Of a stretch of 28,011 nucleotides of DNA, positions 1-9,148 are shown piece after piece (positions within the stretch are counted from its first letter, which is position 1; each line of letters begins with the position of its first letter). The notes beneath the pieces are model-generated. The model worked only from the letters and a program-made list of their open reading frames with translations. It was not told the DNA's origin and did no database searches. This DNA comes from Isotricha intestinalis (lineage: Eukaryota > Ciliophora > Litostomatea > Vestibuliferida > Isotrichidae): NCBI GenBank assembly GCA_023807065.1, contig JAJJLU010000598.1, positions 1 to 28,011 of the forward strand. Reading direction: 5' to 3'. Both the position numbers and the translations under genes were made by a program.

Positions 1-258
1 AGGCAGTTGTTATATAAATAATAATTTATATTGTAAAATTAAAACCAAATAAAAATATTAAAATAGAAAAGTTTTTTGAAAAATTCAAAATTTAAATAAA
101 TAATATTTATATAATTTAAAGTAATAATATTTTCAATACATTTATAAATAATCAATTCAAAGTATTTGAATTCTAGATTTTATACAGAATTAATTTTTTT
201 AAATAAAAATTTTATATTTTATTTATTATAAATACATTTTTATATTTACAAAATTTTA
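1..258. other. AT-rich non-coding left edge
   Basis: This stretch holds no open frame and no RNA gene that I can recognise. It lies downstream of the stop codon of the minus-strand gene that begins the window. It has no telomere repeat, so the chromosome continues to the left. Confidence 0.6.
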
Positions 259-2037
259 TTAGTTTTTTTTATATTTTTTTGAATCTTTATCGAGAGGTTT
301 AGATAATAAATTATTCACAGGTTTTGGTAAAAATAATTTAGGATAACAATTTTTTGTAGTAGGATTTACAAAAGCTTTAAGAATAATATTTTTATTTATT
401 TTATTTTCACTTGAAGAATGAGTTAAATTATGAAATTCTTTCATTTGATAATTTTCCATTAATTTCCTTAAATGTAAATAATTAGAAAAACTAGAATTAT
501 TTCTTTTCAAATAAGATTTAACACTATTAATATTATTGTGAGAATTATTTATTTCTTTCTTTTCATTTTGATTTGATAAATCATAAATAGATAAATTTTG
601 TTTTCCAATTTTATTTTCTTTAATATCTCCAATTTCATTTACATTTAAAAGTTTTCCATAAATATGTCTTACTTTTAATATTGGATCATTATCTGTAATA
701 TGAACAATAGAATCATTAGGAATATTTTCTTTTGTTTCTTTATAATATTTTAATATTTCATTAAAAGATTTTGATTTTGATAAAGTAAAATTAATATTTA
801 TAATTTTTTCTTCAAAAGAAGGTAAAATTTCTTTTGTTATATTATCTATATTTTTAATATTATTAGTTTTAACTTTTGGGGATTTTAAAACTAATTTTTC
901 TTCATTTGTTATTAGTTCTGAATTTCCGTGAATAAATTTAGAAATTTTTTTTAATCTTTTTGTTGAATTATATTTTATTGTTTTACTTTTAATTGGAAAT
1001 GCTCTTTCATTTTGAAGAAAAGATATATTATTTATTTTATCTTCACTAAAACTACTTTTTTTATTTTGTTTAATATTATTCAATATATAATCTCTTAATT
1101 CATAATGTTTATTAATATCACTTAAAAAAATTGATTTTCTTTTTCCATATTCTTTAATTCCAAGTTTAATTTCTTCTAAGTTTCTTTTTTTTGCGATAGA
1201 TTTTTGTTTATTCTCTAAAATGTTTTTTTCAATATTTGCTTGAGTTATAGAGAATTCTGGAATATAATATGAATAACTTGTTTTCAATTCCTTATTAGGT
1301 AATTTTTCCTCTTTATTTTTTTCCTGTGAAAAACTGAATTTTTCTTTTTTCTTTTTTTTAATTGTATAAAATTTACTCCCACTGGAAAATAAATATTTTA
1401 TTATTTTATTACTTTTTCTTGGTTTTGGAATTTGATTTATTTCAGTTTTTATATTTTTATCATTATCTATTTTATGTATATTCTTACTTTTTTGATTTTT
1501 GAATAAATTTAATTTTTTAAGTTTAAAATTTTTAATTGGAACATATTGTATTAATTGACTTCTATGTGGATTATTCTTTAATGAATCTTCATCAAGAGAA
1601 TGGTTTATTTTTTCTTCTTGAATGCCTTGATTTGGTAAAATTGATAAATTTTCATTACCATAACTTTTTTCTTGAATATTAGATAATGAATAAAAAGTAT
1701 TTGTCTTATCTTTATACCAATTATAAATTTCAAGAACCTTTTCTTTTTTAGTTTTAGGATTATCAATATATAATAATTCTATAATTAATTGTTCTAATTG
1801 AGTGAATAAAGATTTTTTAAAATCTTCATATTTTATTTTTTTTTTGTTTTTTATATTTTCATTTATTTCTTCTCTATAATTTAACAAATTAAACCACATT
1901 TCTTCTAATTTTAAAGAATAATCTTTATTCAATGAATTCTGAAATATATTATATATTTTATTTAAATCTTTTTCTCCAGAAATTTGATTATATTCTGTAT
2001 TTTTATTAAAATCATTTATCTTAAAATTCGAAAACAT
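259..2037 (-). CDS. Uncharacterised Lys/Asn-rich protein, 592 aa
   Basis: I do not recognise the family. The frame runs unbroken from an ATG at 2037 to a TAA stop. The N-terminal 120 residues look like a folded helical region, with spaced hydrophobic and aromatic residues at about 45-112, including the stretch KVLEIYNWYKDK. After that the protein is low-complexity and very rich in Lys, Asn, Ser and Ile, with basic clusters such as KKKKKEK near residue 225. It has no signal peptide and no membrane segment. The C-terminus (FVNPTTKNCYPKLFLPKP, then a Lys-rich tail) is less biased and may be a conserved end motif. A basic, mostly disordered protein of this kind could be cytoskeletal or regulatory, but nothing shows a function. 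The next gene upstream is on the same strand, 344 bp away. Confidence 0.8.
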   Translation of the reverse strand: MFSNFKINDFNKNTEYNQISGEKDLNKIYNIFQNSLNKDYSLKLEEMWFNLLNYREEINENIKNKKKIKYEDFKKSLFTQLEQLIIELLYIDNPKTKKEKVLEIYNWYKDKTNTFYSLSNIQEKSYGNENLSILPNQGIQEEKINHSLDEDSLKNNPHRSQLIQYVPIKNFKLKKLNLFKNQKSKNIHKIDNDKNIKTEINQIPKPRKSNKIIKYLFSSGSKFYTIKKKKKEKFSFSQEKNKEEKLPNKELKTSYSYYIPEFSITQANIEKNILENKQKSIAKKRNLEEIKLGIKEYGKRKSIFLSDINKHYELRDYILNNIKQNKKSSFSEDKINNISFLQNERAFPIKSKTIKYNSTKRLKKISKFIHGNSELITNEEKLVLKSPKVKTNNIKNIDNITKEILPSFEEKIININFTLSKSKSFNEILKYYKETKENIPNDSIVHITDNDPILKVRHIYGKLLNVNEIGDIKENKIGKQNLSIYDLSNQNEKKEINNSHNNINSVKSYLKRNNSSFSNYLHLRKLMENYQMKEFHNLTHSSSENKINKNIILKAFVNPTTKNCYPKLFLPKPVNNLLSKPLDKDSKKYKKN

Positions 2038-2381
2038 TAATTTAAAAATTCAATAATTTAAATAAAAACAATATTTTTAAATTTAAAGAATTCTTGAGAG
2101 AATCTTAAAATTTGGAGATATTGAATAATAACTAAAAAATAATGGATAAATTCCATTTTCAAAGATAATCCACTGTACTAAAAATTTTGAAGTGAATTTT
2201 GAATTAAAAAAATATATATTTACTGAACTATAAAATTTGGAAAAATCAAATAAAGTCATTAAATTTTATATTGTTGATTTTTATTTAAAAAAGAAAACAA
2301 ATTAATAAAAAAGTATTTTTAAAAAAATAAATATATATAAATAAATACTTTAAAATACATACCTACTAAATATATTAAATA
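2038..2381. other. Intergenic region between two minus-strand genes
   Basis: No gene is visible. This 344 bp lies between the ATG of the 592-aa gene and the TGA of the upstream kinase-like gene, so it should hold a 3' end and a promoter. A short perfect hairpin (AATGGA, 5-nt loop, TCCATT) is at 2141-2157. An imperfect one with AAGA(a)TTCT paired to AGAATCTT is at about 2087-2107. Both are small enough to be chance in AT-rich DNA. Confidence 0.5.
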
Positions 2382-3896
2382 TCAAACTACATTAATAATT
2401 GGAAGTGTTGAATTTTCATTTTTATTCATAAAAATACCCTTTTGTGTGTTTTCAATTTCTTCTAAACTAATATTTTCTTTAATTCCAATAGAACCAAACC
2501 CAGATAAATTTTTACTATTATTTTTCTTTCTTCTTAAAAGTTCTATTTCATTTTGTAAAATACTATTAATTTTTGAAGTTGTAATAGAACTAGGATCTGA
2601 ACAAGAAATACTAAAACTTGGATTTTCATTTTTATTAAATAAATTTATCACTTTATTTTTTTGAAGTATTTGACCATAATTTAAATTTTCATTATTATTT
2701 AAATAACTATTTGTAAATGAAGAACCATTTATAGAAAAAATTTTTGACTTTGAACTATTTTCTTCTTTAATTGGACTAATCATAAAATCTAAATTATATA
2801 TTTTTTGATAAATATTTTTCTTAGAAGTTTCATTTTTATTAAATAATAATTGAATAAAATCTTTTAATTGTTTAGATAAGAATGAAGGAATACTTGGAGA
2901 TGATGATTTATTTTTTATTAAAAAGTTTATATAATCTTTTTGAGAATTAAAATAATTTTTAACCCAAGGAAATTTACCAGTTGATAATTCAATAATAATA
3001 CATCCTAAACAAAATAAATCAAAGCTTTGATTAATTTCAAAATTATTATCATTAATAATATCATTAATAAAATAATATGGAATATAATAATTAATATTTC
3101 CTTTATATTTTTCATCAATTAAATTAGAATAAATTTCTTTTCCATCTCCAAATAAAATTCCATCAATTAAAAAATCACTTATTTTAATATGTCCATTACT
3201 GTCAATAAAAATATTTTTTGAAGTTAAATTTTTATGATATATTCCTTTTGAATGTAAAAATTCTAAAGCATGTAAAATTTGTTTTGTATAAATTTTAATT
3301 AAATCTTCATTTAAATTTCCAAAACTATTAATTAAATTATGTAAAGATGATCCTCCACAAAATTCATTAATAATAATTAAATTATTTTTATTTTGACTGT
3401 CTTCTTCAATTTTATAAGTTTTAATCAAATTTTGATGATGATATTTGATTATATCATTTTGAGAATTTAATAATAATAACTTTTTTTCAGAAGATACATT
3501 TTCTAAAAATTTCAAAGCAAATTTTTTTCCTGTAATAGAATTTAATCCTGAATAAACAGAACCAAATTTTCCTTTTCCTTTTAATTCTCCTTTAATGATA
3601 TCTTTATAATTTAATTTTGATTGAATACTTTTACATTCAATTTTCTTTTTTAAATTTATGCTTTTTTCCTTAATTACAAGAATATTTTCCCTTAAATTTG
3701 AACTTTCATTTATTGAATTTGTGGTACATCTCATATCTCTACTTGTTAATGTGCCTTCCTCCATTAAAGAAGTTTGACGATTATAATAATTTTTGGAATC
3801 ATAATTTTCTGAATTTTTTTTATCTAATTTATTGTTTTTAATAGGAGATGATGATCTTGATGATATTTTTGAACAACAAGTTGAACTTGAACCCAT
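2382..3896 (-). CDS. Probable N-myristoylated STE/MAPKKK-like pseudokinase, 504 aa
   Basis: A protein kinase fold of the STE11/MAPKKK type spans about residues 98-372. The glycine loop (GKGKFGSV, 107-114) and the ATP-binding Lys (FALKF, K129) are present. The catalytic HRD is HKN (221-223), so the catalytic Asp is replaced by Asn. DFG is DFL (241-243). The APE motif is absent, with YIPYYF at 271-276 in its place. Subdomain IX remains recognisable (FDLFCLGC, D293). The protein may still bind ATP but is unlikely to transfer phosphate, so a scaffold or allosteric role is inferred. The N-terminus MGSSSTCC is a typical myristoylation site followed by cysteines that could be palmitoylated, which suggests membrane anchoring. 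The tail after 373 is Ser/Asn-rich and disordered. The start at 3896 is supported by the Gly at position 2. The stop is TGA, one of three such stops in the window. Confidence 0.9.
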   Translation of the reverse strand: MGSSSTCCSKISSRSSSPIKNNKLDKKNSENYDSKNYYNRQTSLMEEGTLTSRDMRCTTNSINESSNLRENILVIKEKSINLKKKIECKSIQSKLNYKDIIKGELKGKGKFGSVYSGLNSITGKKFALKFLENVSSEKKLLLLNSQNDIIKYHHQNLIKTYKIEEDSQNKNNLIIINEFCGGSSLHNLINSFGNLNEDLIKIYTKQILHALEFLHSKGIYHKNLTSKNIFIDSNGHIKISDFLIDGILFGDGKEIYSNLIDEKYKGNINYYIPYYFINDIINDNNFEINQSFDLFCLGCIIIELSTGKFPWVKNYFNSQKDYINFLIKNKSSSPSIPSFLSKQLKDFIQLLFNKNETSKKNIYQKIYNLDFMISPIKEENSSKSKIFSINGSSFTNSYLNNNENLNYGQILQKNKVINLFNKNENPSFSISCSDPSSITTSKINSILQNEIELLRRKKNNSKNLSGFGSIGIKENISLEEIENTQKGIFMNKNENSTLPIINVV

Positions 3897-4865
3897 ATGT
3901 AATTTAAATTGATTTTCTTTTTAGAATTTTAAAATATACTATTAATATACAAAAAATTATTAATAACCTTGGATTATAAATTATAAAAATCAAAATAATG
4001 AATCTTCGTTTTTTTCAAGAATTAATATTTCTTTAAAAATAATTAAGATAAAAATTAAAAATTATTTTTTTGAAAAAGTATAATTAAAATACATAAAACA
4101 CATTTTTCTTCATAAAATAGGATTTAATAATATCCAAATTAAAACATTCAGGATTGTTTCGAAATTTCATTTTTTTCTAAAGATATGAATTAAAATTTTG
4201 ATAATTTTTGATCAAAAAAGAATTTGAGTTTATTAATGAATTTTGAGTGTAAAAATTCAAAATTTTTTTTGAATAATAGTTTTATAATAGCTGAAAAGAC
4301 AAAGTGAAGTTCTTTTCCATTTTTTTATTATAAAAAATAATGAAGTTATTAAATTAAATATTTAATATGGAAAATTATTTGAATTTAATGTTTAATCTAG
4401 TTTGAATTATATTTATATTTTTTTTTCAATTTTTTAATTATTTATTATAGCAATTAAAAATTTAAGATAAATTAAAAAAAATTTAAATATATGAAATAAA
4501 TATAATTAATCAATAATAAAAAGAATTGAAAAAAAAACTTATTTTAATAAAACAGTTATTTCATATTTTTAAAACATTTGAAAAAACAATAAGCTTGCAT
4601 TTTTTTAAAAAATCATTGATCAAAACCATTATTAATATATGTTTTATAATTAAAAAATTAATAATTTAAATATAAAAGAAGAATTTAATATTATATAAAG
4701 AAATTATATTTTTGTATATATTTATAATTAAAAATATTATATCAACAACAATATTTTTATTTTTTTCTCAAATTATTTGAAAAATAATTTTTAAAAAAAA
4801 GAAAAATTAAACATTTCTCTTCTGAAAAATAATTATGAAAAGTAAAAATTATTTTTTACAAATTC
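3897..4865. other. Long AT-rich intergenic region between divergent genes
   Basis: This 969 bp is the largest gap in the gene-dense part of the window. It separates the divergent starts of the pseudokinase (-) and the K+ channel (+). I see no open frame of useful length and no tRNA or rRNA. It has long A and T runs and several short AT-only inverted repeats, for example around 4180-4275. It probably contains both promoters and 5' UTRs. A non-coding RNA cannot be excluded by eye. Confidence 0.5.
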
Positions 4866-6747
4866 ATGAACATAAAAAATGAAATAAAACAATTATTAGA
4901 AAATCCAAGAAGTAAATAATTTTTAATATAATAATCTAGCTTCTAACCAAGATTTACAAAGTGTTTCAGAAGTAAGTGAAGAATCAAGTTCTTATGTAAG
5001 TCTCCAACAAGAAAAAAATAAAAAAATTACTACAAATATTAAAAATATAGATTTTCCTATTCCAAGATTATCAAATCAAAATAATTTTAAAAGAGGTTCT
5101 TCTCCTTTAATTTCAAATATGAAATTTAGGAAATCCTTACATTCAAATAATATTAATAATAAAATTAGTAAATTAAAAACTAGCAATTTTTTAAATAATA
5201 AAAGAAGAAGTTCTGTAATTCATTTACAAAATGAAGTTCAATATATAATAGAAAATAAAGAAAAAGAAAAAGAATTAAAAGAATTGTCGCCAAAAGAATT
5301 AGATGAAATATTTAAAAAATCAGCAGAAAAATCAAAAGTAGGAAAAATAAAAAATTTTATGAAATATATTGATGTTTTAATTGCCATATGTGTAGCTGCA
5401 AATATTTTTTTTTCTTTAGTAGAAAATGAATTATTTTACTCTTATACAAAAAAATATTTAAAAAATTATTTTGAAAATAAAACAAATAAAGAAATAACAA
5501 GAGAAGTATATAAAAAATGTGAATTAAGAAAAATATCGAAAGAAGAGGATTCAATGAGAAAAATCAATTTATTAATAGTATGTGTAATATTAATATTAAA
5601 TTTTTTCCATTATTATTTAACATTATATCTATGGGAAGAAGAAGGATTAATAAGTGAAGATGATGGATTTTTTTCAACAGGATTATGGAAATTTTTTATT
5701 TTAGAATCAATAATATTAGGTATATTTGACCCTCCTGGTTTAAATTATTTTTTTACAGGAACAACAGAACATAATGTCTTTGCTTTTTCATTAGGAGGTT
5801 TAATATGTATTGAAACAATATTTAAAAGCTATGTTATATTTAGAGTTTATTCATATTTCTCATTATATATGACTGAAAGTGCTAATTCAATTTGTAATAA
5901 TTCAGATGCAAATAGTGGAGTTCATTTTGCTTTAAAATGTGAATTAAAAAGTCGTCCTTTTACAATGTTATTATTTATTTTTACTTGTTTTATTATTGGT
6001 TTTGGTTTTTCTTTAAGAACATTTGAATATTTCTTAGTTCCTAAAGGTTTTATTTATGGAAGTTTTGAAATAAATGACCAAGATTATTTAAAAGATTTAA
6101 TTAATTCAATTTGGTTAACAATAGTTACAATGACTACAGTAGGTTATGGAGATTTTTTTCCTGGAGAAAATTATGGAAGAATTATAGTAATTTTAGCTTA
6201 TTTAGTTGGAGCTCTTTTAGTTTCAATGACTGTTGTTTCTTTAGCTATAATTTCTGAATTTTCAGAAAAAGAAAATAGAGCTTATTCTATTATTAAAAAA
6301 TTAAAAGCCAATAATAATGCTTTATATAAAGCTGCTGATGTTATTTCTTCTTTATGTTTATTAAGATTAAGAATTATGAAAAGAGATTGTAAACTTTCTG
6401 AAAAGTTTTTATTTGTCATTAAGTTAAAAAAAAGTATTTCAGACTTTAAAGATAATTTTAAAGTAGCTTCTTCTATTTCTTTACCTTTTGCTCATAATTT
6501 AATTATTATGCATAAGGATATTAATGATAAATATGATAGTTTATTAGAAAGTATTTCACCTTTGAAAGAAATTACTTTGTATATGGATTATATTTGGAAA
6601 AGTCAAAAAATTTCTAATAAGAAATTAAAAAAAATTTTAAATAGACAAGAAAAATTAGGAAAATATTTAGTTGATAAAAATAATGAAATGGTTAAACGTA
6701 CATTATATGAACTTTCTTCTTCTTCACTTAATATTTTAAAGAAATAA
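4866..6747 (+). CDS. SK-like (Ca2+/calmodulin-gated) potassium channel, two exons, about 617 aa
   Basis: This is a six-transmembrane K+ channel of the small-conductance type. In the spliced numbering, S1 is about 156-177, S2 225-247, S3 264-278, the S4 region 293-325, S5 356-374, the pore with TTVGYGD at 414-420, and S6 429-454. The S4 region has few arginines, as in SK channels rather than voltage-gated ones. S6 is followed by a helical basic segment (about 458-496) in the position of the SK calmodulin-binding domain, then a coiled-coil-like tail. It should pass K+ across the plasma or an internal membrane in response to Ca2+. The large frame opens at 4927, but its first ATG is only at 5119. 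A 15-codon exon from ATG 4866 joins it in frame if 4912-4939 is removed, which adds 75 residues. Without splicing the start would be 5119 (542 aa). The stop is TAA. Confidence 0.88.
4912..4939 (+). other. Predicted 28-nt spliceosomal intron in the K+ channel gene
   Basis: The segment begins GTAAAT and ends CTAG, is entirely A/T-rich, and carries in-frame stops. Its removal joins AGA A with CT TCT in frame, and the downstream frame is then open for 59 codons before the internal ATG at 5119. No ATG exists in that open stretch, which argues for a spliced 5' exon. Very short introns are known in several ciliates. The prediction rests on frame and GT-AG ends only. Confidence 0.7.
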
Positions 6748-6779
6748 AATAATTATGTGAATATTTATTGTAAAAGAAA

Positions 6780-6795
6780 ATATATATATATATAT
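6780..6795. repeat. (AT)n dinucleotide run
   Basis: About eight AT units lie just after the K+ channel stop, inside the 287-bp convergent gap between the channel and CDPK genes. It is a simple microsatellite with no inferred function. Confidence 0.7.
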
Positions 6796-7034
6796 CAAAA
6801 TTACTATGTTTATAAATTAATAATCAAAGAAATTTAAATTGTTTATAGTTTTTTTTATTTTTTTAATTAAAATTATATATATATTTAAATTTATTATTAA
6901 CTTTTTTGCTCATAATTTTAAACATTTTTCCATAACATTTTAATTTACAAATAAACTTATTCAATATCAATTATTACTCTAAATATATAAAAAATAAAAC
7001 TTTTAAGCCAATACAAATAACAATAATTAATATT

Positions 7035-8870
7035 TTATACTATTTCCTTATAATCTTTTTCATTTATATAATTATTTTTATTTTCATCATTGATTTTATT
7101 CAAAAATTTCATTACAATACTTTTAAATTCTTCAAAATTAAATTCATCTAATTCAGTTTTATTAATTTCTTTCATTAATTCAAAAATAACATTTCGATTA
7201 GTTTTATCATTTAATCCTAAAATTTCTTCTAATTCTAAAACAGAAACAGTTCCATCGTTATGAGTGTCAAAAGAAGAAAAAGCAATTTCTAAATTTTCTT
7301 CAGTAAAAAGATTATTTAAATTAATTGTAACTTGTAAAAATTCAGTATAATCAATATAACCATCATTATCAAAATCAACTCTTTCCATTATTTTTTGTAA
7401 TTCTTCTTCGGAAATATCTAATTTAAATTTATAAAATATATTTCTTAAATCATTTCTAGAAATCTTTCCATCAAAATCAGAATCAATTGATAAGAAAACA
7501 TTTTTTAATCTAGTTTCTTCTTCTTTTGGAATAAAATTATGTGTTAAGAAAGTTATTATTGTTTGAAAAAATTTAGATTTATTTGAAAAGTTAATTAAAG
7601 ATAATATTGCTTCTTTTGTTTTATTTTCTATTTCAGGGTCTAAATTAATATATAAATTATCCATAATTTCATTTTTGAAAAAAGGATGATTTAAAGCTTC
7701 TTTTGTACTTATTCTTTTGTTTGGATCATATAAAAAACATTGTCTAATTAAATCCTTTGCTTCATAACTTATATTTTTAAATAATCTATTATAAAAGCAG
7801 AATTTACCTCTTAAAATTTTATTTTTTATTTGTTCTTCAGTAATACCATAAAATGGGAATTCTCCAGTTAATAACAAATACATTATTACTCCACAAGACC
7901 AAATATCACATTTTTCAGTATAATCATTTTTTAAAACTTCAGGAGCAGTATAAGTTATTGTACCTATATTGTCATCATTAAAATTATTTTTTTTAACAGA
8001 AAAAATTTTACTACAACCAAAATCAATTAATTTTAAATCATATTTTTGTAAATTCTGCAATAAGCATAAATCTAAATTTTTATCTGTATTATTATTAACA
8101 ATATTATTATTATTATTATTATTTTCACTATTATTATCAGTACTATTATTACTTGAAATATTATTATAATATTCTATATTTAATGCTTCTTGGAATGAAG
8201 TTTCTGAAACAGAAGAATTTTTTCTTGATATTTCATTTTTTTCTGAAACTGCATTACAATCAATAGTTAAATTTTCTAATTTAATATCACCATGAATTAT
8301 TCCATTAGAATGTAAATAAGACACAGCAGAAAAAATATCATACATTAATTTTCTAACAATAACTTCAGGAAATTTTTTAAAATCAATTAAATATTTACAT
8401 AACTCTCCTTCTGAACAATAATCATTAATTAAATAATAATTTACATCATCGTGAAAAACTTCATATAATTTAATTATATTTGGATGATTTATATTTTTTA
8501 ATACTTCAATTTCATTTTTAATAGATTCTTCATTGAAATTTTCTTTTAATTGAGTTTTTGAAATAACTTTCATTGCTCTAATTTGCAAAGTTTTTTTATG
8601 TTGAACTTTATAAACTTTTCCATAAGCTCCAATACCTATTAATGAAATTTCATCATAGAAATCATAAGGAGAACCAGTTATTTTTCTTATAACATTTTTT
8701 ATTTTAATTGGTATTTTCCATAATTTTTTTATTTGAATATTTTCTAAAGCTATTTGACTTAATGGAGTCTTTTGAATTGATTTTACTAAAGAATTTTCCT
8801 TTTTGAAGTCATTTTTTGATATTTGATCTTTATTTTCACAACAATTTTTAAGGAGATAGTCATTTCCCAT
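7035..8870 (-). CDS. Calcium-dependent protein kinase (CDPK), 611 aa
   Basis: A Ser/Thr kinase is joined to a calmodulin-like domain, the CDPK layout of plants and alveolates. The kinase domain is about 72-398. It has the glycine loop (GIGAYGKV, 79-86), ATP Lys K101, catalytic loop HGDIKLEN (193-200), DFG at 283-285 and APE at 309-311. The catalytic residues are intact, but HRD reads HGD, making it a non-RD kinase. An Asn/Ser-rich insertion (about 204-277) separates the catalytic loop from DFG. The junction region is about 401-450. Three canonical EF-hand loops follow: DSDFDGKISRND (463-474), 499-510 and 535-546. The fourth (about 569-580) lacks the first acidic ligands and is degenerate. MGN at the N-terminus with a CC pair at 10-11 predicts myristoylation and palmitoylation, hence membrane localisation. 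Ca2+ binding should release autoinhibition and activate the kinase. The gene lies 278 bp downstream of VPS18 on the same strand and is convergent with the K+ channel gene. Stop TAA. Confidence 0.95.
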   Translation of the reverse strand: MGNDYLLKNCCENKDQISKNDFKKENSLVKSIQKTPLSQIALENIQIKKLWKIPIKIKNVIRKITGSPYDFYDEISLIGIGAYGKVYKVQHKKTLQIRAMKVISKTQLKENFNEESIKNEIEVLKNINHPNIIKLYEVFHDDVNYYLINDYCSEGELCKYLIDFKKFPEVIVRKLMYDIFSAVSYLHSNGIIHGDIKLENLTIDCNAVSEKNEISRKNSSVSETSFQEALNIEYYNNISSNNSTDNNSENNNNNNNIVNNNTDKNLDLCLLQNLQKYDLKLIDFGCSKIFSVKKNNFNDDNIGTITYTAPEVLKNDYTEKCDIWSCGVIMYLLLTGEFPFYGITEEQIKNKILRGKFCFYNRLFKNISYEAKDLIRQCFLYDPNKRISTKEALNHPFFKNEIMDNLYINLDPEIENKTKEAILSLINFSNKSKFFQTIITFLTHNFIPKEEETRLKNVFLSIDSDFDGKISRNDLRNIFYKFKLDISEEELQKIMERVDFDNDGYIDYTEFLQVTINLNNLFTEENLEIAFSSFDTHNDGTVSVLELEEILGLNDKTNRNVIFELMKEINKTELDEFNFEEFKSIVMKFLNKINDENKNNYINEKDYKEIV

Positions 8871-9148
8871 TTATTTTTAGATTTTAGATTTTATTTTTGA
8901 TAAATGAAATATAATTTTGAAAAATGGTAAAAAATCAATAAAATATATAATTGTCAAAAGAAAAAAATGTTATAATATTTTTTTGTTTGGTATTTATACT
9001 TCCAAAAATTATTATTTTCTTTATTTTTTTCATTTTTTGATAATTTCAAATAATAAATTAACATCATTAATCAATAAACAGTTAAATATATTAATTTAAA
9101 TTAATAAATATTCTTAAGTAAATTAAATATTATATAAAAGAAAATAAA

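Noticed and set aside
2087..2157. Two small hairpins as terminator or regulatory RNA
   Set aside because: Stems of 6-8 bp are expected by chance in such AT-rich DNA, and eukaryotic genes do not use intrinsic terminators.
8093..8116. ATT trinucleotide run as a separate repeat feature
   Set aside because: It encodes the poly-Asn insertion of the CDPK; a similar run in the SRP receptor gene near 24056-24078 is likewise coding.
7969..8169. Plus-strand Leu-rich open frame inside the CDPK gene
   Set aside because: It is the antisense of the Asn/Ser-rich insertion and other CDPK codons and has no independent support.
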